NCBI GenBank assembly: GCA_008692225.1
Contig: VICG01000017.1
Coordinates: 124,001-188,000, forward strand
Direction: 5' to 3'
DNA from: Monilinia fructicola
Taxonomy: Eukaryota > Ascomycota > Leotiomycetes > Helotiales > Sclerotiniaceae
Length of the DNA stretch: 64,000 nt
Each line of letters begins with the position of its first letter. The stretch's first letter is position 1. The translations under genes were made by a program, and so were the position numbers. This document shows, in pieces, positions 49,163-62,061 of this stretch. The notes below the pieces were generated by a model. The model was given only the letters and a program-made list of their open reading frames with translations, made no database searches and was not told where the DNA came from.

Positions 49163-52100
49163 TTTATTTTCATCCGTCGAATAGACTAAAAACCTCCTTA
49201 AAACCTCCTTAGAGGTATAAAAATGTATTAAACTATAGAATTAAACTAAAAGTAATTATAAAAAGCGGTTTATATATAAAAAGTATAATATTTAATTTAT
49301 TGTTTTTTCTTTTATTTTATTTAAAATAAAAATATAATATTAATAATATTTAATTATTAATAAGTTATAATATAAGATTTAAAGTTTATAAGTAAAAACC
49401 TTAAAATAAATATAAAATATAAATAAAAGAAATTATAAATAATATATTAAAAAAAAATAAAAGTAAAAAGGATTAGTAAATAAAAAGAAGTAAAAACTTA
49501 AAGATTATTATGAAAAGTAAAATGTATATTAAAGTTTAGTAAGGTATTATTAAGGTTTATAAAAATATTATTGAGATTTATAAAGGTATTATTAAAGTTA
49601 AGTTTATATATATTAAATGTATATTAAGGATTATTAAGATTAGAATTCAAATCTTTAATATTAAAATCAAAATCATTAAAACTGAAACTTTTATATATTA
49701 AAGTAAAATCTTATAGTATAAAAAGAATAAGATTAAAAGATTTTAATATATATTAAAATAGAATTAAAATTATTAAAGTTAAAAGCTTATTAAAAACAAA
49801 ATATATTTTATTAAGGATAAATATTAAAATAAAATTTAATAAAATTCAAAAAAGTTTTCAAACTTTATTAGTTTGAAAAGGAGTTGTATTAAATATTTAA
49901 AATCTTTTTAAGGTATACTTAAAGAAATCTAAAATTGTATTAATTATTTATTAAAATATTGAAATGTTTTTAAGTAATATATTAAATATAAAAAAGATTT
50001 AAATGTATTATAAAAGCATTTTAGATTAATATCTTTATGCTTAAATTTAAAGTAATATTAGGCAAAATCCTTGTATATAAAATAAATAATTAATATTTTA
50101 TAAAATTAAGTTTAAGGGAGATTTAATTCTAAAAAAAATCCTATTTTATATAAGAGCTTTTATTTAAAATAGTTTAAAAATAATTTCGCTTTATATTTAA
50201 ATTATTAAATCTATTATATAATTAAATAGAAATCTTTAAGAAGTATATTTATTTTATTAATTATAAATATTAAAAATAAATTTAAATTTTAAATAGATTT
50301 TAATATCTTTTTATTTACAAAATAATCTGCTATTTTATTCCCTTTAATTTTTATATATTTTAATAATTATTCAATGCTAATATTATAGATTTATATTATA
50401 TCTTAATATTTATAAAAGGTTTATTATAAAAAAATTCAATATATTAATTTATAAATATTATATTATCAAAGTATTGTTTATATATAATTTAAAACTACTA
50501 TGAATTAATGTTTAATAATATTTTTATTATATATTGAAGTTTTTTTTAAATCTTTATAGTTTTTATATTAAAAAAGTATAATATAAAGTTAATTGATTTA
50601 TATTCAAAGCTTATTTATATACTATTTTAGTAGATTATATAGCTATATCCTATATATTTATGATTTTCAATATACTATTTTAAGCTATTTAAGAATATAG
50701 TAATATTGATTAAAAGGAATAAATTCTATTAAATTTTAAAGATTATTATAACAATTTCTTTATTAATCCTTTTTATTAAATTTATTTAATAGTCTTATAT
50801 AAAATATAACGATCAAAAAACTAATGTAAGAATTATTAGGAATATATATATTAGATATTGAATTTTAATTTTAAATATTTATTATAAGTTTGTTCTGTAA
50901 CCTTTAACAATTATTAATATTAAAATTTAGTGGATTAATAAATATAATATATTAACTATTTATATTTTGTAATATAAAACAAAGTTTAACTTTCTTAAAT
51001 ATAATTTTTGTAAAAAAGTAATCTAATATTATAAAAAAGGATAATATTAAAAGTAATTCTTTAAATTAATAAAACTTTTTAGAATATTAAAATAAATACT
51101 TTATTAAGTAAATCTATATATTATTTAAATTATATATTAATAATTAGGTTTTTAATTAGATTAAAAGAATTTGAAAGGTTTTATGTATTTTGTATATTAG
51201 GCTTTTGTACTATAAGTTAGGAAAGGGATAATGTAGATAATAATAGTTTTTTTAAATATTAAGATTAATAAATTATTTATTATCTTCGTTAAGTTTTTAA
51301 TATGGTATAAAACGAGATAGGCTATATAGTTTATTTTTTTATATATTTTTAGAAGATTATTTTCTTATTAAATTATATTTTAAGTTAATATAAAGCAGAT
51401 TATTTATTTTTTTTTAGTATTATTATAATAAAATTAATAATAAGTTTATTGTTTATTTTGTATAATAATACTTAAATATTTTATTTTTTAATAAAATAAA
51501 TTATTTCTAGCTTTTTTAGGATAAAGACAATTTTGTTTTGGTTACCCTAATGTGTGATGTTTCTAATTTTCTGGAAGAAAATATAAACGTTAGTAATTAA
51601 CAATATTAAAACTATAAATAGATATATATTATTTATATATTTAAATTAATAAATAATATTCTAGAATAATAGTTTGGCTAAATATAATATATATAGTATA
51701 GGGGATAATAATAAACTTAAAAAAATGCTATAAGTAATTTAATGATTTAAAATAATTAAGTTTTTCAAGTATACTTTTATATATCTATTTATTAAAAATA
51801 AATTGATTAGTTTTAAAAGTGTTAAGGATTAATTTTATTACTATTATTTTAAATTAGTAAATGTTTTTTAAGAAGTGTATTAAAGGCTTTTTAAACGTTT
51901 AATATAATTATTATAACTTTTAAGTTTTATATTATAATCGCCTTTATATTATATATAAAATTGATTATTAGATTTATAACAAATCTTTTAGGAAAAGTTT
52001 TATTATATTATAAACTAAGGATTTTTAATATAAAGCAATCTAAATTAAACGTTTAATAATAATCTATTCGAGATTTTTGGAAATATATAAGATAAATATA

Positions 52101-55100
52101 ATAAAACGTTAAAAGCAAATAAAGATTCTATTAATTTTACTAATTTTAGGGAATATAATTATTTTAATTAACTTTTATATTTACAAAAAGAATTTAAAAT
52201 TAAAATACTTATTATACAAATTATAAAGTATATTTTTAATTAAACTTGAATAAATTTTAAATAATTAAATTATAATCCGGTTAATCCCTAGTAAAATGTT
52301 AAAAATATTAATAATATTCTTTTTAATTTTTCTAAAGATACTAAAATAAATCAAAAAAGTATATTAAAGTTTACTAATTTACTAATAAATTATAATTTAA
52401 ATCGTTAACTATATTAAATCTATTTAAAACTTTAAATTATAATACTTTAACTTTAATTACTATATTCTTAATTATAATTTTATTAATTATTAAAAAAAAA
52501 CCTTAAAATTATAGTTTAATTTATATTAATTAATAATCCAATATAGATTTTTATTATTTTTAACTTTATTAATTATATTCCTTTAATGGTTTTTTTTGGC
52601 CTTGTAAATTATATTATAGAATTCTTTGGATTTAAGGGTAATTAAATCTTAGTTATATATCTAATTATAAAATAAATTTGATATATTATTTTATATTTTA
52701 GGGTTTATTATAATATAGAATATTCTATACTTTTATTTAATTTATTAATTATATATATAATAGAATTAAAGATAATAATAAACTAAATAATAAAGGCTTT
52801 AATATTATTTTAATTTTAAAAATTATTTAAATTCGAAAGTTTGATAATATTAATATATACAAGATTTAAGAACTTTTTTAAATTACTTTTAATAATCTTA
52901 AAGTAATATTAATTAAATGTATAAATATTTTTAACTAAATAAAATCAAAATCTAAATTTTATAATCTAATTTTATATACAAATCTTTATAAATATTAATA
53001 ATTACAAAAAAAATATTGAAAAATATAAAATTTAGAATGTATTTAGCAAAATAAATAGGCTCCCTTAAAATACTAATAAAATCCATTTTATTATCCAATA
53101 CTTATTATACAACTTTTGCTTTTTGATAAATAAATAAAATGTTAAGCTTAAATATATTATATTAAATATTAAAATTCTTTTTTATAAAACATTTAAAAAA
53201 TGAAAAAAGATAAACAATATAATTACTTACCTTAAGTATTATAAATTATCTATAAACATTAAAAAATAATAATAAAGTTAATATTAATCCAAAGTAAATT
53301 TTTATTATATATCAATTATCTCTATTATATATATAATTCAATACCTTTTTAAATATAAATTATAATTTAGAAATAGGATTTTTTGATATCTTTAAAAATT
53401 AAAAGTTTCTAAAAATCGATTAAAACATAACAATTATACCCTAAATAATTTTGAGTATATATATTAATATATATCCAAAGTTTTTGAATATATACAATAT
53501 CTATTTTTTATATATATAATATTACAAGAAAAGTTATATAAACAAAGCTTTTTTTATTAATATTAACTTAATTAATCTATAGATCTTAAAATTAAGTTTA
53601 TTAAAGGTAATAAAAGCTATATTTTTATTTATATTATTTTAATATAAAAAAAAAGCGAAAATAATTAATTTATTAACTTTTTCCTTTATAAAAATATTAA
53701 ATTTAAATTCCAGGGTTTTTATAGCAATTATAATCTTACAATTGTTTAATAAAATAATTAAATAAATCTTTTTATATATAATATTCTTAATTTTAAAAAG
53801 CTTAATTACAAATATTTTTCAAAAAATTAAACTAATATTTTTATATACTATTATAATAAAATTATATTTACACTTAAAATTAATTATAACTTTATTTTAT
53901 ATAGCTAAAAATAACCTTTAAAACCACAAAAATAAAAACAAAAATATTAATTATTTTAAAAAACAATTTTATTATACTTGCAAACTTGATTAAATTCCTT
54001 TTTAATAAACTTAATATACTTTCTATTTATTCGTTTAAAAGTAATAAAATAATTATTGTAACTTATAGTAAAGATCTATAACAATTAGCATATTATAATA
54101 AATTAATATGATTAATATTAAAAAGTCTTTAATGCTAATTTATTTATATATTGCAATATATACATTTAATATAATAAATGTATTTAACTAAATTACAATA
54201 GTTTTGGCAATCTAGATTATAATAATTAATAATAATCTTTTTTGTAATCACCTTTCATAAATTACTAATATTAAAAAATTTGAATATTTTAATAAATTTA
54301 ATAAATAAAATAATTTATATTATTTTATTAATCTTAAAATTAGTATTATACTTGAAAAGCTTAATATTAATTAACTTATATTATATTTAAACAATAATTT
54401 TCTCGAAGATAAAATTAACATTTATTTATATAATTTCTTCTATCAAATTATAAAATAAAATGAATATATTAATAATAATATAATTATATTAAATAATTAA
54501 AATATTAAATAAAGTAACTTTTGATATTCTTTTAGTAATCTTAATATTTTTTTAAATAAATAAAAGATTATAAATTAAAAGATTATTTAAGATAATTATC
54601 TAACTAATAATAATAAATATAATAATAAAAAATTAAAATTAAAATAAAATTATTAATTTACTTGAAAAAACTTTATTAAATTGTAAAAAAGCTTTAAATA
54701 ATTAAAAAGGATTTAAAACTTGTATTTAATTAAAATACAAATATCTACAATCAAAATTAATAAAAAAACCATAAACCCAATAAACTTTATAAATATAAAT
54801 CACAATATAAAAACTACAAAAATTAGAGTTAAAAAGAAATACTATTAAATTTAAAGTTGCTTTATATATTTTTGCTTTTAAAACCTTGTAAATTATAGCT
54901 AAATCCTAAAAGTAATTTTATTATATCCACAAAAAACGCTAATTTAAGAAAATAAAAGAAAGTATCTTTAAAGCATTGGTTACAAAAATAAATAAATGCA
55001 AAAATTGCTATATTAATTTTTATAAATATTAAAGTAAAAAGAAAATTAATGATCTTTTAAAAGACTTTAAAAATAATCTTGCATTTTATAAACATATTAT

Positions 55101-55538
55101 TATACATAACTATAAAAAATATCAATTATAAATATAAATTTTATAATAATATTATAAAGTTGCTTTTAATTGCGTTTAAATACTATAAAATAATTATTAA
55201 TAGTATTTGTAATAAAATTATTAATAAGCTAGTTATTACCTAAATCGAAAAAAAAAGAAAGCTAAGAATTCATTCTAAATTTCTTTTTGTACAATCTTTT
55301 TACAATTTGCTATAACAAAAGTAAATAATAATTAAGGTTTTAATAAGTTTGTAAAATTAAAAGTTGGAAAAAAAATTGTATAAAAGGATTTTCTTTATTT
55401 AATACTATTATTTTATTACAAGAATAATACAATTAATATTATAAGACAGTTAAGATTACAAATAAACTGTATTCAAGGCAAAAGTATAAAGATACCGTTG
55501 TTTTGGATTGTTATATAGGCTTGAGCAACTATACTGTG
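49145..55538 (-). mobile_element. LINE-like element copy 3 with 12-bp target duplication
   Basis: 6394 bp flanked by ACTATACCTATA at 49133-49144 and 55539-55550. On the minus strand it begins CACAGTATAGTTGCTCAAGC and ends with GATGAAAATAAA followed by (TAC)n. Absence of LTRs, a long target duplication and a simple-repeat 3' tail together indicate target-primed reverse transcription. Coding sequence is fully AT-degraded and no protein domain could be read with confidence. It is probably the full-length reference copy for this family in the window. Confidence 0.75.
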
Positions 55539-58370
55539 ACTATACCTATATAAAACCCTTTAAGACTTTTTTTTAATTTGATTAAAATATAATTATTAAT
55601 ACATGAATTGAATAACGTATAGATTTATTAAATAAAGTATTCATTTTAATATTTTATAGAATTTTATTGATTTAATAAACTATTTTTAATATTATTCTAT
55701 TGCAAAATATTGATTTTATATTCTAAAAAAGTTATATTAAAATAAGCTAAATTTCGATCCATATTAAAAATTTAATTAATACCTATAAGTATATTTTATT
55801 TCCCTAATTTATCAAATTCTAATTGTGATGATTATCAAAGAATATAAAGTAGATCTATAATAAATGTTTTAAAATCAAGATTTAATGCTTAGTATATATA
55901 TTGTTAATAATCTTTAGGCCAATCCCTTAATTATTATATCCTATTTAAGAGTGCTATATAGATCTAATAAAGAGAATTGAAAGAACAACTATAATTCATA
56001 ATCTTTGCGGTTTTCATAAAATTTATATTCTTTAATAAATACTTAGTGGCGCAAACTGAATGTATTTAACACTATATTTAAAGTTTCTCAAAATGGTTTT
56101 AAGATAGTTTAGTATTCTATAATAATATTAAAGCTAATTTAAGGTAATCTTCAAATACATCAAATCATTGAAATATCTTAGAATATATTAAAAAGTGTTA
56201 ATATATTTTGAAATATTTTAATATATCTTAAAATCTTGAAATAGTTTAAGATAATTTAAGATAATTTGATAATTAAAGGTTATGTTAAAAAAATATTAAG
56301 ATTATCTTATAATTGTATTAATCTTTAATTTAATTAATTATTGTAATGTATAAAAATTTGAAAAAATTAGAAAATTAATAATCAGGTTATGATTAGTTAT
56401 TTAGCTAAGTGGGTAAAAAATAATTTTTTTCACTTTTTTCAAAGAAAATAGGTGAAATCCATTTTTAAAACATTAAATTCAATTTCTTTGAGATTTTTTA
56501 AAATATCTCAAAAAAAGCTAAATATTGTCTTAAAACGGTTAGTAGATTATTAGAACAATTTTGATTTAATCTCATTTTGAGATTGACTTAAAATAGTGTT
56601 AATTATGATTTAAATAGGTTTTAATTACTGTTGAAATTATTTTAAGCTATTTTGAGCTATTTTAAGCTATTTTAAGCTCTTTGAAATTATTTGAAATCTT
56701 TCTTAATTTAAATTAAGAATATCTTAATATAATATTTAGCATTATCCAAAAAGCCATAAAGTAGTACTTTATCTCTTGATTTATTAAACTCTAATTTTAA
56801 TAATTATCGAAAATGATAGAAGAGAATTATAATAGATACGAGTATATAGAATTAAAATCCAATGTTTGATATATGCATTTCTTATTATTTTTAGAATAGC
56901 CCTTTAATTATTATATTTTATAGAAAGCTATTATTTTGGTTTAAGAAAAAGTCAATAGAGCAATCAATATTTTAATGTTTAAAATTTTGATAGAATTTAT
57001 CTTCAATAATTAATATTGTTTTTTTTTTGAGGTAATTTATCATATTGTACGAAAAAGAATTAATATATTCAATATTATTATATGATTCATTGAGAAAATA
57101 AATAAATAAATATTAATCATGAAGTAATTATTTATAGTTTTATTTCTTATATCTTCAATAAAAAGTCTATAATAACTTAGACAGAAATTTGATATATAAT
57201 TAAAAGTAAAAAATATATAAGAATTTAAGATAATTTTAGCTTTATATAAAAGATATTTTGATTAAAATAGTATCTAAAGATAAGTATATTAGATCCTTCA
57301 TAATAAGCTTTTATGAATTATTAAAGTCTAATACTTAATGGGGTAATCGAATATATTTAACACTACCTATATTTTAAAAGAATCTTAAAATGGTTTTAAG
57401 ATATATTAAGGTTACTAGTATAAGTAATATTCTAAGATAATTTTAAGCTAATATTAAGCTTATCTTGAAATAGATCAAATTAATAAAATGTTTTAAAATA
57501 TCTTTGAATATCTTTAAAAATCTTTAAATATCTTTAAATATCTTGAAACATTTTGAAATACTTTGAAATATATTGATAAATATTAGAATTTCTTAAAATA
57601 AACTTAAGATAATAATATAGGTAAGCTAATATTAAGTTAATCTAAAATCAGATTCAATCAATAACAATATCTTAAAATATATTAATAGATGTTAAAATAT
57701 CTTGAAATAGCTTAAGATACTTAATGGCGCAATTGAATATGTTTGATACTATATTCAAACATTCTTAAAATGGTTTCAAAGATATTTTAGTGTTTTAAAA
57801 TTATATTAAGCTAGTTTAAGATAATCTTAAAATATATTAAATCGATAAAATATATAAATATATTTTAAACTATTTCAAGATATCTTGAAATAGCTTAAGA
57901 TAATTTAATAATTGAAGATTATATTAAAACTGTATTAAGATTACTTAGTTGCGCAACTGAATATAATTAAACACTATATTCAAACGTTCTTAAAATGGTT
58001 TTAAGCTATTTTAGTATTCTAAGATAATATCAAGCTCATTTAAACCCAATTTCAAAATAGATTAAATCGACAAAATATATCAATATATTTCAAAATATAT
58101 TAGGATATCTTAATATAGCTTAAGATAATTTAATAACTGAAGATTATATCAAAACCATATTAAGATTATTTTAATACCGTATTAAAACTATATTATAATT
58201 AATCATTATAATATAAAAAATTGAAAAAATTTAATCATCAAATTATTATTAGTTATTTAGCCAAGTAAATTAGAATAATCTGTTTACAGCAAAAAAAATA
58301 ATAAGAATAAAAATAAGAATAAGAATAAGAATAAAAAATAATAAGAATAATTAGAATAATAAGAAAATAT

Positions 58371-58546
58371 AATAAGAATAATAAGAATAATAAGAATAAT
58401 AAGAATAATAAGAATAATAAGAATAATAAGAATAATAAGAATAATAAGAATAATAAGAATAATAAGAATAATAAGAATAATAAGAATAATAAGAATAATA
58501 AGAATAATAAGAATAATAAGAATAATAAGAATAATAAGAATAATAA
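58371..58546. repeat. 9-bp tandem array AAGAATAAT
   Basis: About nineteen near-perfect units inside a V-family copy, preceded by AATAAGAATAAG-type imperfect units from about 58300. The equivalent position in other V copies holds A-rich sequence, so the array grew from that tract. Confidence 0.9.
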
Positions 58547-59177
58547 TTTTTTTTACTTTTTTTTAAAAAAAGTGGTGCAAATCCATTTTTAAAGCTTTAT
58601 TTTTTAAGCTATCTTTAAATATCTTAATATTGTTTTAAAACGATTAATGAATTATTGCAATATTTGCCGATTTAATACCATTTTGAGATTAGCTTAAAAT
58701 GATGTTAACATTGATTCGAATAGGTTTGTAATTATAATTTAAATTATTTTAAGCTATTTTGAAACCTTTTTCATTTAAATTAAAAGAATTTTAATATGAT
58801 CTTAAACATTATTAAAAGAGCCATAAAGTATTTTAATATTGTATTAAAACTATAGTTTGATTAATTGTTATAATATATTAAATTTAAAAAATTAAACTTT
58901 AGATTATTATGAGTTATTGAGCTAGATGGTTAGAATAATCTATTTGAAAAAAAAATAATAAAAAAAATAAAAAAAAATATATATAAAAAATGAAAGAAAA
59001 AAATAACAACGATTTTTTTAATTTTTTTCAAAAAAAATGAGGAAAATCCATTTTTGAAACTTTAAATTTAATTTTTTTTTTGAATATCTTAATATTGTTT
59101 TGAAACAAGTAATGAGTTATTATAATAATACCGATTTAATGTTATTTTAGGATTAGCTTAAAATAATGTTAATTTTA

Positions 59178-59953
59178 ACGGTAAATTACTTTCATACTAT
59201 GAAAAATCAAAAAAATTATCTTTATGCTACAAAAATCAAAATGATTTTACTATAATGCTATATAAATTTTAGCTTTTTTAAATAGAATCTAATTTAGATT
59301 CTATTTAAAAAATTAGAATTTAGGGTTTTATAATAAATTTTTTATATTAATAAATTAGTAGTTATATTATTTCGAAATGGAAGGGCTAGAATGAAATAGC
59401 TGAAATGGAAGGGCCAGAATAAAATGGCCGAAATGGAAAGGTTAGAAATAAAATAGCCGAAATGGAAGGGCTAGAATGGAAGGATTAGAATAGAATGATC
59501 GGAATGGAATAGTTGAAATGAAAGGGCCAGAATGAAAGGGCTAGAATAGAATGATTGGAATAGAATGGTTGGAATGGAAGGGTTAGAATGAAAGGGTTAA
59601 AATGGAAGGGCTGAAATGGTTGATTACCTTCGAAATAGCCGAAATGGTTGATTACTTTTGAAATGATCGGGATAATTAAATTTTCGGATATAAAATAAAA
59701 AATCGGATCTTTTTTGCTTATTAATAATCGATCAATGAAAATATTAGATTTTAAAAATTTATAATTTATTATTTAAATTCTAATCTTTTTGAATAGAATT
59801 TAATTTAAAATCTAACCTTTTTTGATTAAATTTTAAATTAGATTTTATTTAAAAAGATTAGAATTTATATAGTATTATAATAAAATAAGTTTGATTTTTA
59901 TAGTATAAAAGTAATTTTTTTCGATTTTTCATAGTATGAGAGTAATTTACCGT
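59178..59953. mobile_element. Family W inverted-repeat element, copy 4
   Basis: Ends ACGGTAAATTACTTTCATAC and GTATGAGAGTAATTTACCGT. Internal minisatellite at about 59365-59665 (GAATGGAAGGGCTAGAATG-like units). It interrupts a V copy: the uninterrupted neighbour at about 58690-58720 shows the site without it. The exact target duplication is uncertain. Confidence 0.85.
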
Positions 59954-60514
59954 AATATTAATTCAGATAAAGTTTTAATTATATTTTAAGTTATATTAAA
60001 CTATTTCAACCTATTTGAAGCTATTTTAAGCTATTTTAAATTATTTTGAATCTTTCTTAATTCAAATTAAGAATATTTTAATATAATCTTAAACATTATC
60101 AAAAGAAGCCATAAAGTAATTCAACGGATCAAGATTATATCAAATTCATATTAAGATTATATTAAATTCGTATTAAAATTATTTCAATACTGTATTAAGA
60201 TTCATTTAGTACCGTATTAAGATTATCTAAAAACTGTATTGAAATAAAAATTTTGTTATCTGTTACAAAATATTCAAAATTAGATTATCAATTATCAAAA
60301 ATACAAATTAAGTATTAATTGAATCATTAAAATCCTTAGAGTACCACTTTTTTGGCAGGATATTATATATTCATAGAATCCTCTCTAAATCTTATTATAG
60401 CGTATATTTTACATATATAATAATAGGAGCTTTAAAGCATCCATATTAAAAGATTTTCGGAATACTATATTAACTTCAAAAATAACTTCAAAATAGCTTC
60501 AAATACTAGTATAC

Positions 60515-61305
60515 TATTTGGGCGGGTTTTAAGAGGCATACGCAAAAATATAACTTATAATTATTCAATGAGACCTTAATATAATTTTTATAAAATTTAT
60601 AGTTATTATAAATTTAATATTTTTTATATTTGCTATAATGATATTATATTATAAAATTTAATATTGAATGTATAATAATATAACAAAATGTATAAATATT
60701 AAAAATTTAATAAAAAGTTAAAGATTTATATAAATATTAAATAATTGAACGAATATTATAGTTAAACTTATTAAATTTTGTTAAATGATAAAATAAAAAC
60801 TAAATTCCTAATAACTAATTTTAAAATTCTAATATCTTTATTAATACTTAAAATGTATTTTCAAAAAGTTGAGAATATAAGAAAATTTACAAGTTTTAAA
60901 AGGGTGAATACGCTTTTTTGAATTATATATAAGCATATTTTTTTTGTTGAAAATTTGAGTTATTTGCTTTTTATATTAATATATAATTAATAATATTTGG
61001 TTTTGAAAATACCTAATAAAACTTCCAAGCTTATATTATTTTTCTATAATCTTATTTTTTAAAATTTATATATCGTTGAATTTAAAATTAATATATTGAT
61101 AAATTATAAAATTTTCTAAAAATTATTAACTTTATAATATTATTATTCTTTTAAAAGTAATTTTTATAATCAAAAAACTTTATAGGAAGATTTTAAAATA
61201 CTTAATCTATTATATATATACATTTTATAAAATTATATTGAAATTTCGTTGAATAATTATAAGTTTTATATTTGCCTCTGCCTCTTTTAAAAACACACTC
61301 AAATA
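60515..61305. mobile_element. Family X TA-inserting MITE, copy 4
   Basis: Ends TATTTGGGCGGGTTTTAAGA and TCTTTTAAAAACACACTCAAATA are mutated versions of the X termini. TA dinucleotides flank both sides. The interior is collinear with X copy 3. Confidence 0.85.
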
Positions 61306-62061
61306 TTCTTAATTCCATTTCAACTTTTTAACTTTACTTTAATATTATTAACTTTACTTTGATACTATTAATACTATTAATACCATTAATACTATTATTA
61401 TTTTATCAATAATAAATTATTCTATTTGTTAAAGATTTGCTTTATTTATTTTGCTTTTACTTCTTTATTTTAAAAATGTGTTTCTCCTTATTAACTTATT
61501 AATCACTCTAGATTTTAAATAACTTTAATACTATTAATAACAATAACAACAACAATAATACTATAAATTTATAATATACTCGAATATATCTAAATAAAGC
61601 AATACGATTAAAAAAAACCGGAATTTTATAATATGTTTAAATAAGGTTAGTTTAATATATTAAGATTAACAAATTAAGCTTAAAATAAACATATAGATTA
61701 TTAATATTAATTTTTATTTGTATACTATATGCGTAAAGATTCATAAATTACTGAATTTAATATATCAAAATACTATTTTAGATATAGTATATTGCCATAT
61801 CTGATTTATAGCATAATATTATATTTTTGATACTTTAGGGGATGATTTGATTGAGAAAAAAAAAAGAGAATAATATTGAAAAAATTAAGTTTCCTTGTAT
61901 TTCTTTTTTTAGCCTTTTTTTTTTAAGAAAAAAAAAGGTCGAATTCACTTTTGATATCTTAAATTCGTATTTTTCAAAAATATTTTCGAATTTTCTTAAA
62001 ACATCTTAAAATATCTTGAAATATCTTAATACTATTTTTATATATAAGAAATTAATATAAG
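61306..62061. other. AT-rich interval, V-like fragment
   Basis: No gene. (ACTATTAAT)-like short repeats occur at about 61360-61400, and a fragment resembling the 3' half of V at about 61840-62040. Otherwise degraded. Confidence 0.4.

Larger units (their letters stand above)
45520..56035 (+). mobile_element. LINE-like element copy 2, split by an inverted copy
   Basis: Collinear with copy 1 and with the sequence from 62062. The 5' region (AGCCTATATAAAATTTTATA near 45528) corresponds to the 5' end of the inverted copy. It is interrupted after 49144 by the element at 49145-55538 and resumes at 55551 (TAAAACCCTTTAAGACTTTT), continuing to about 56035, where family V sequence begins. Internally, about 47285-47450 and 47535-47700 are similar, a local duplication. 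Confidence 0.55.
56036..60300. repeat. V/W repeat cluster, right
   Basis: Several copies of family V. Left ends resembling ACTTAGTGGCGCAACTGAAT occur at about 56039, 57334, 57719 and 57944. Right ends with GCCATAAAGT occur at about 56754, 58830 and 60108. The ends form a short inverted repeat (ACTTAGTGGC / ACTTTATGGC), so V may be a TIR element of about 730-900 bp, present here in tandem or nested form. A LINE-like fragment lies between copies (about 56775-57300). No gene. Confidence 0.55.
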
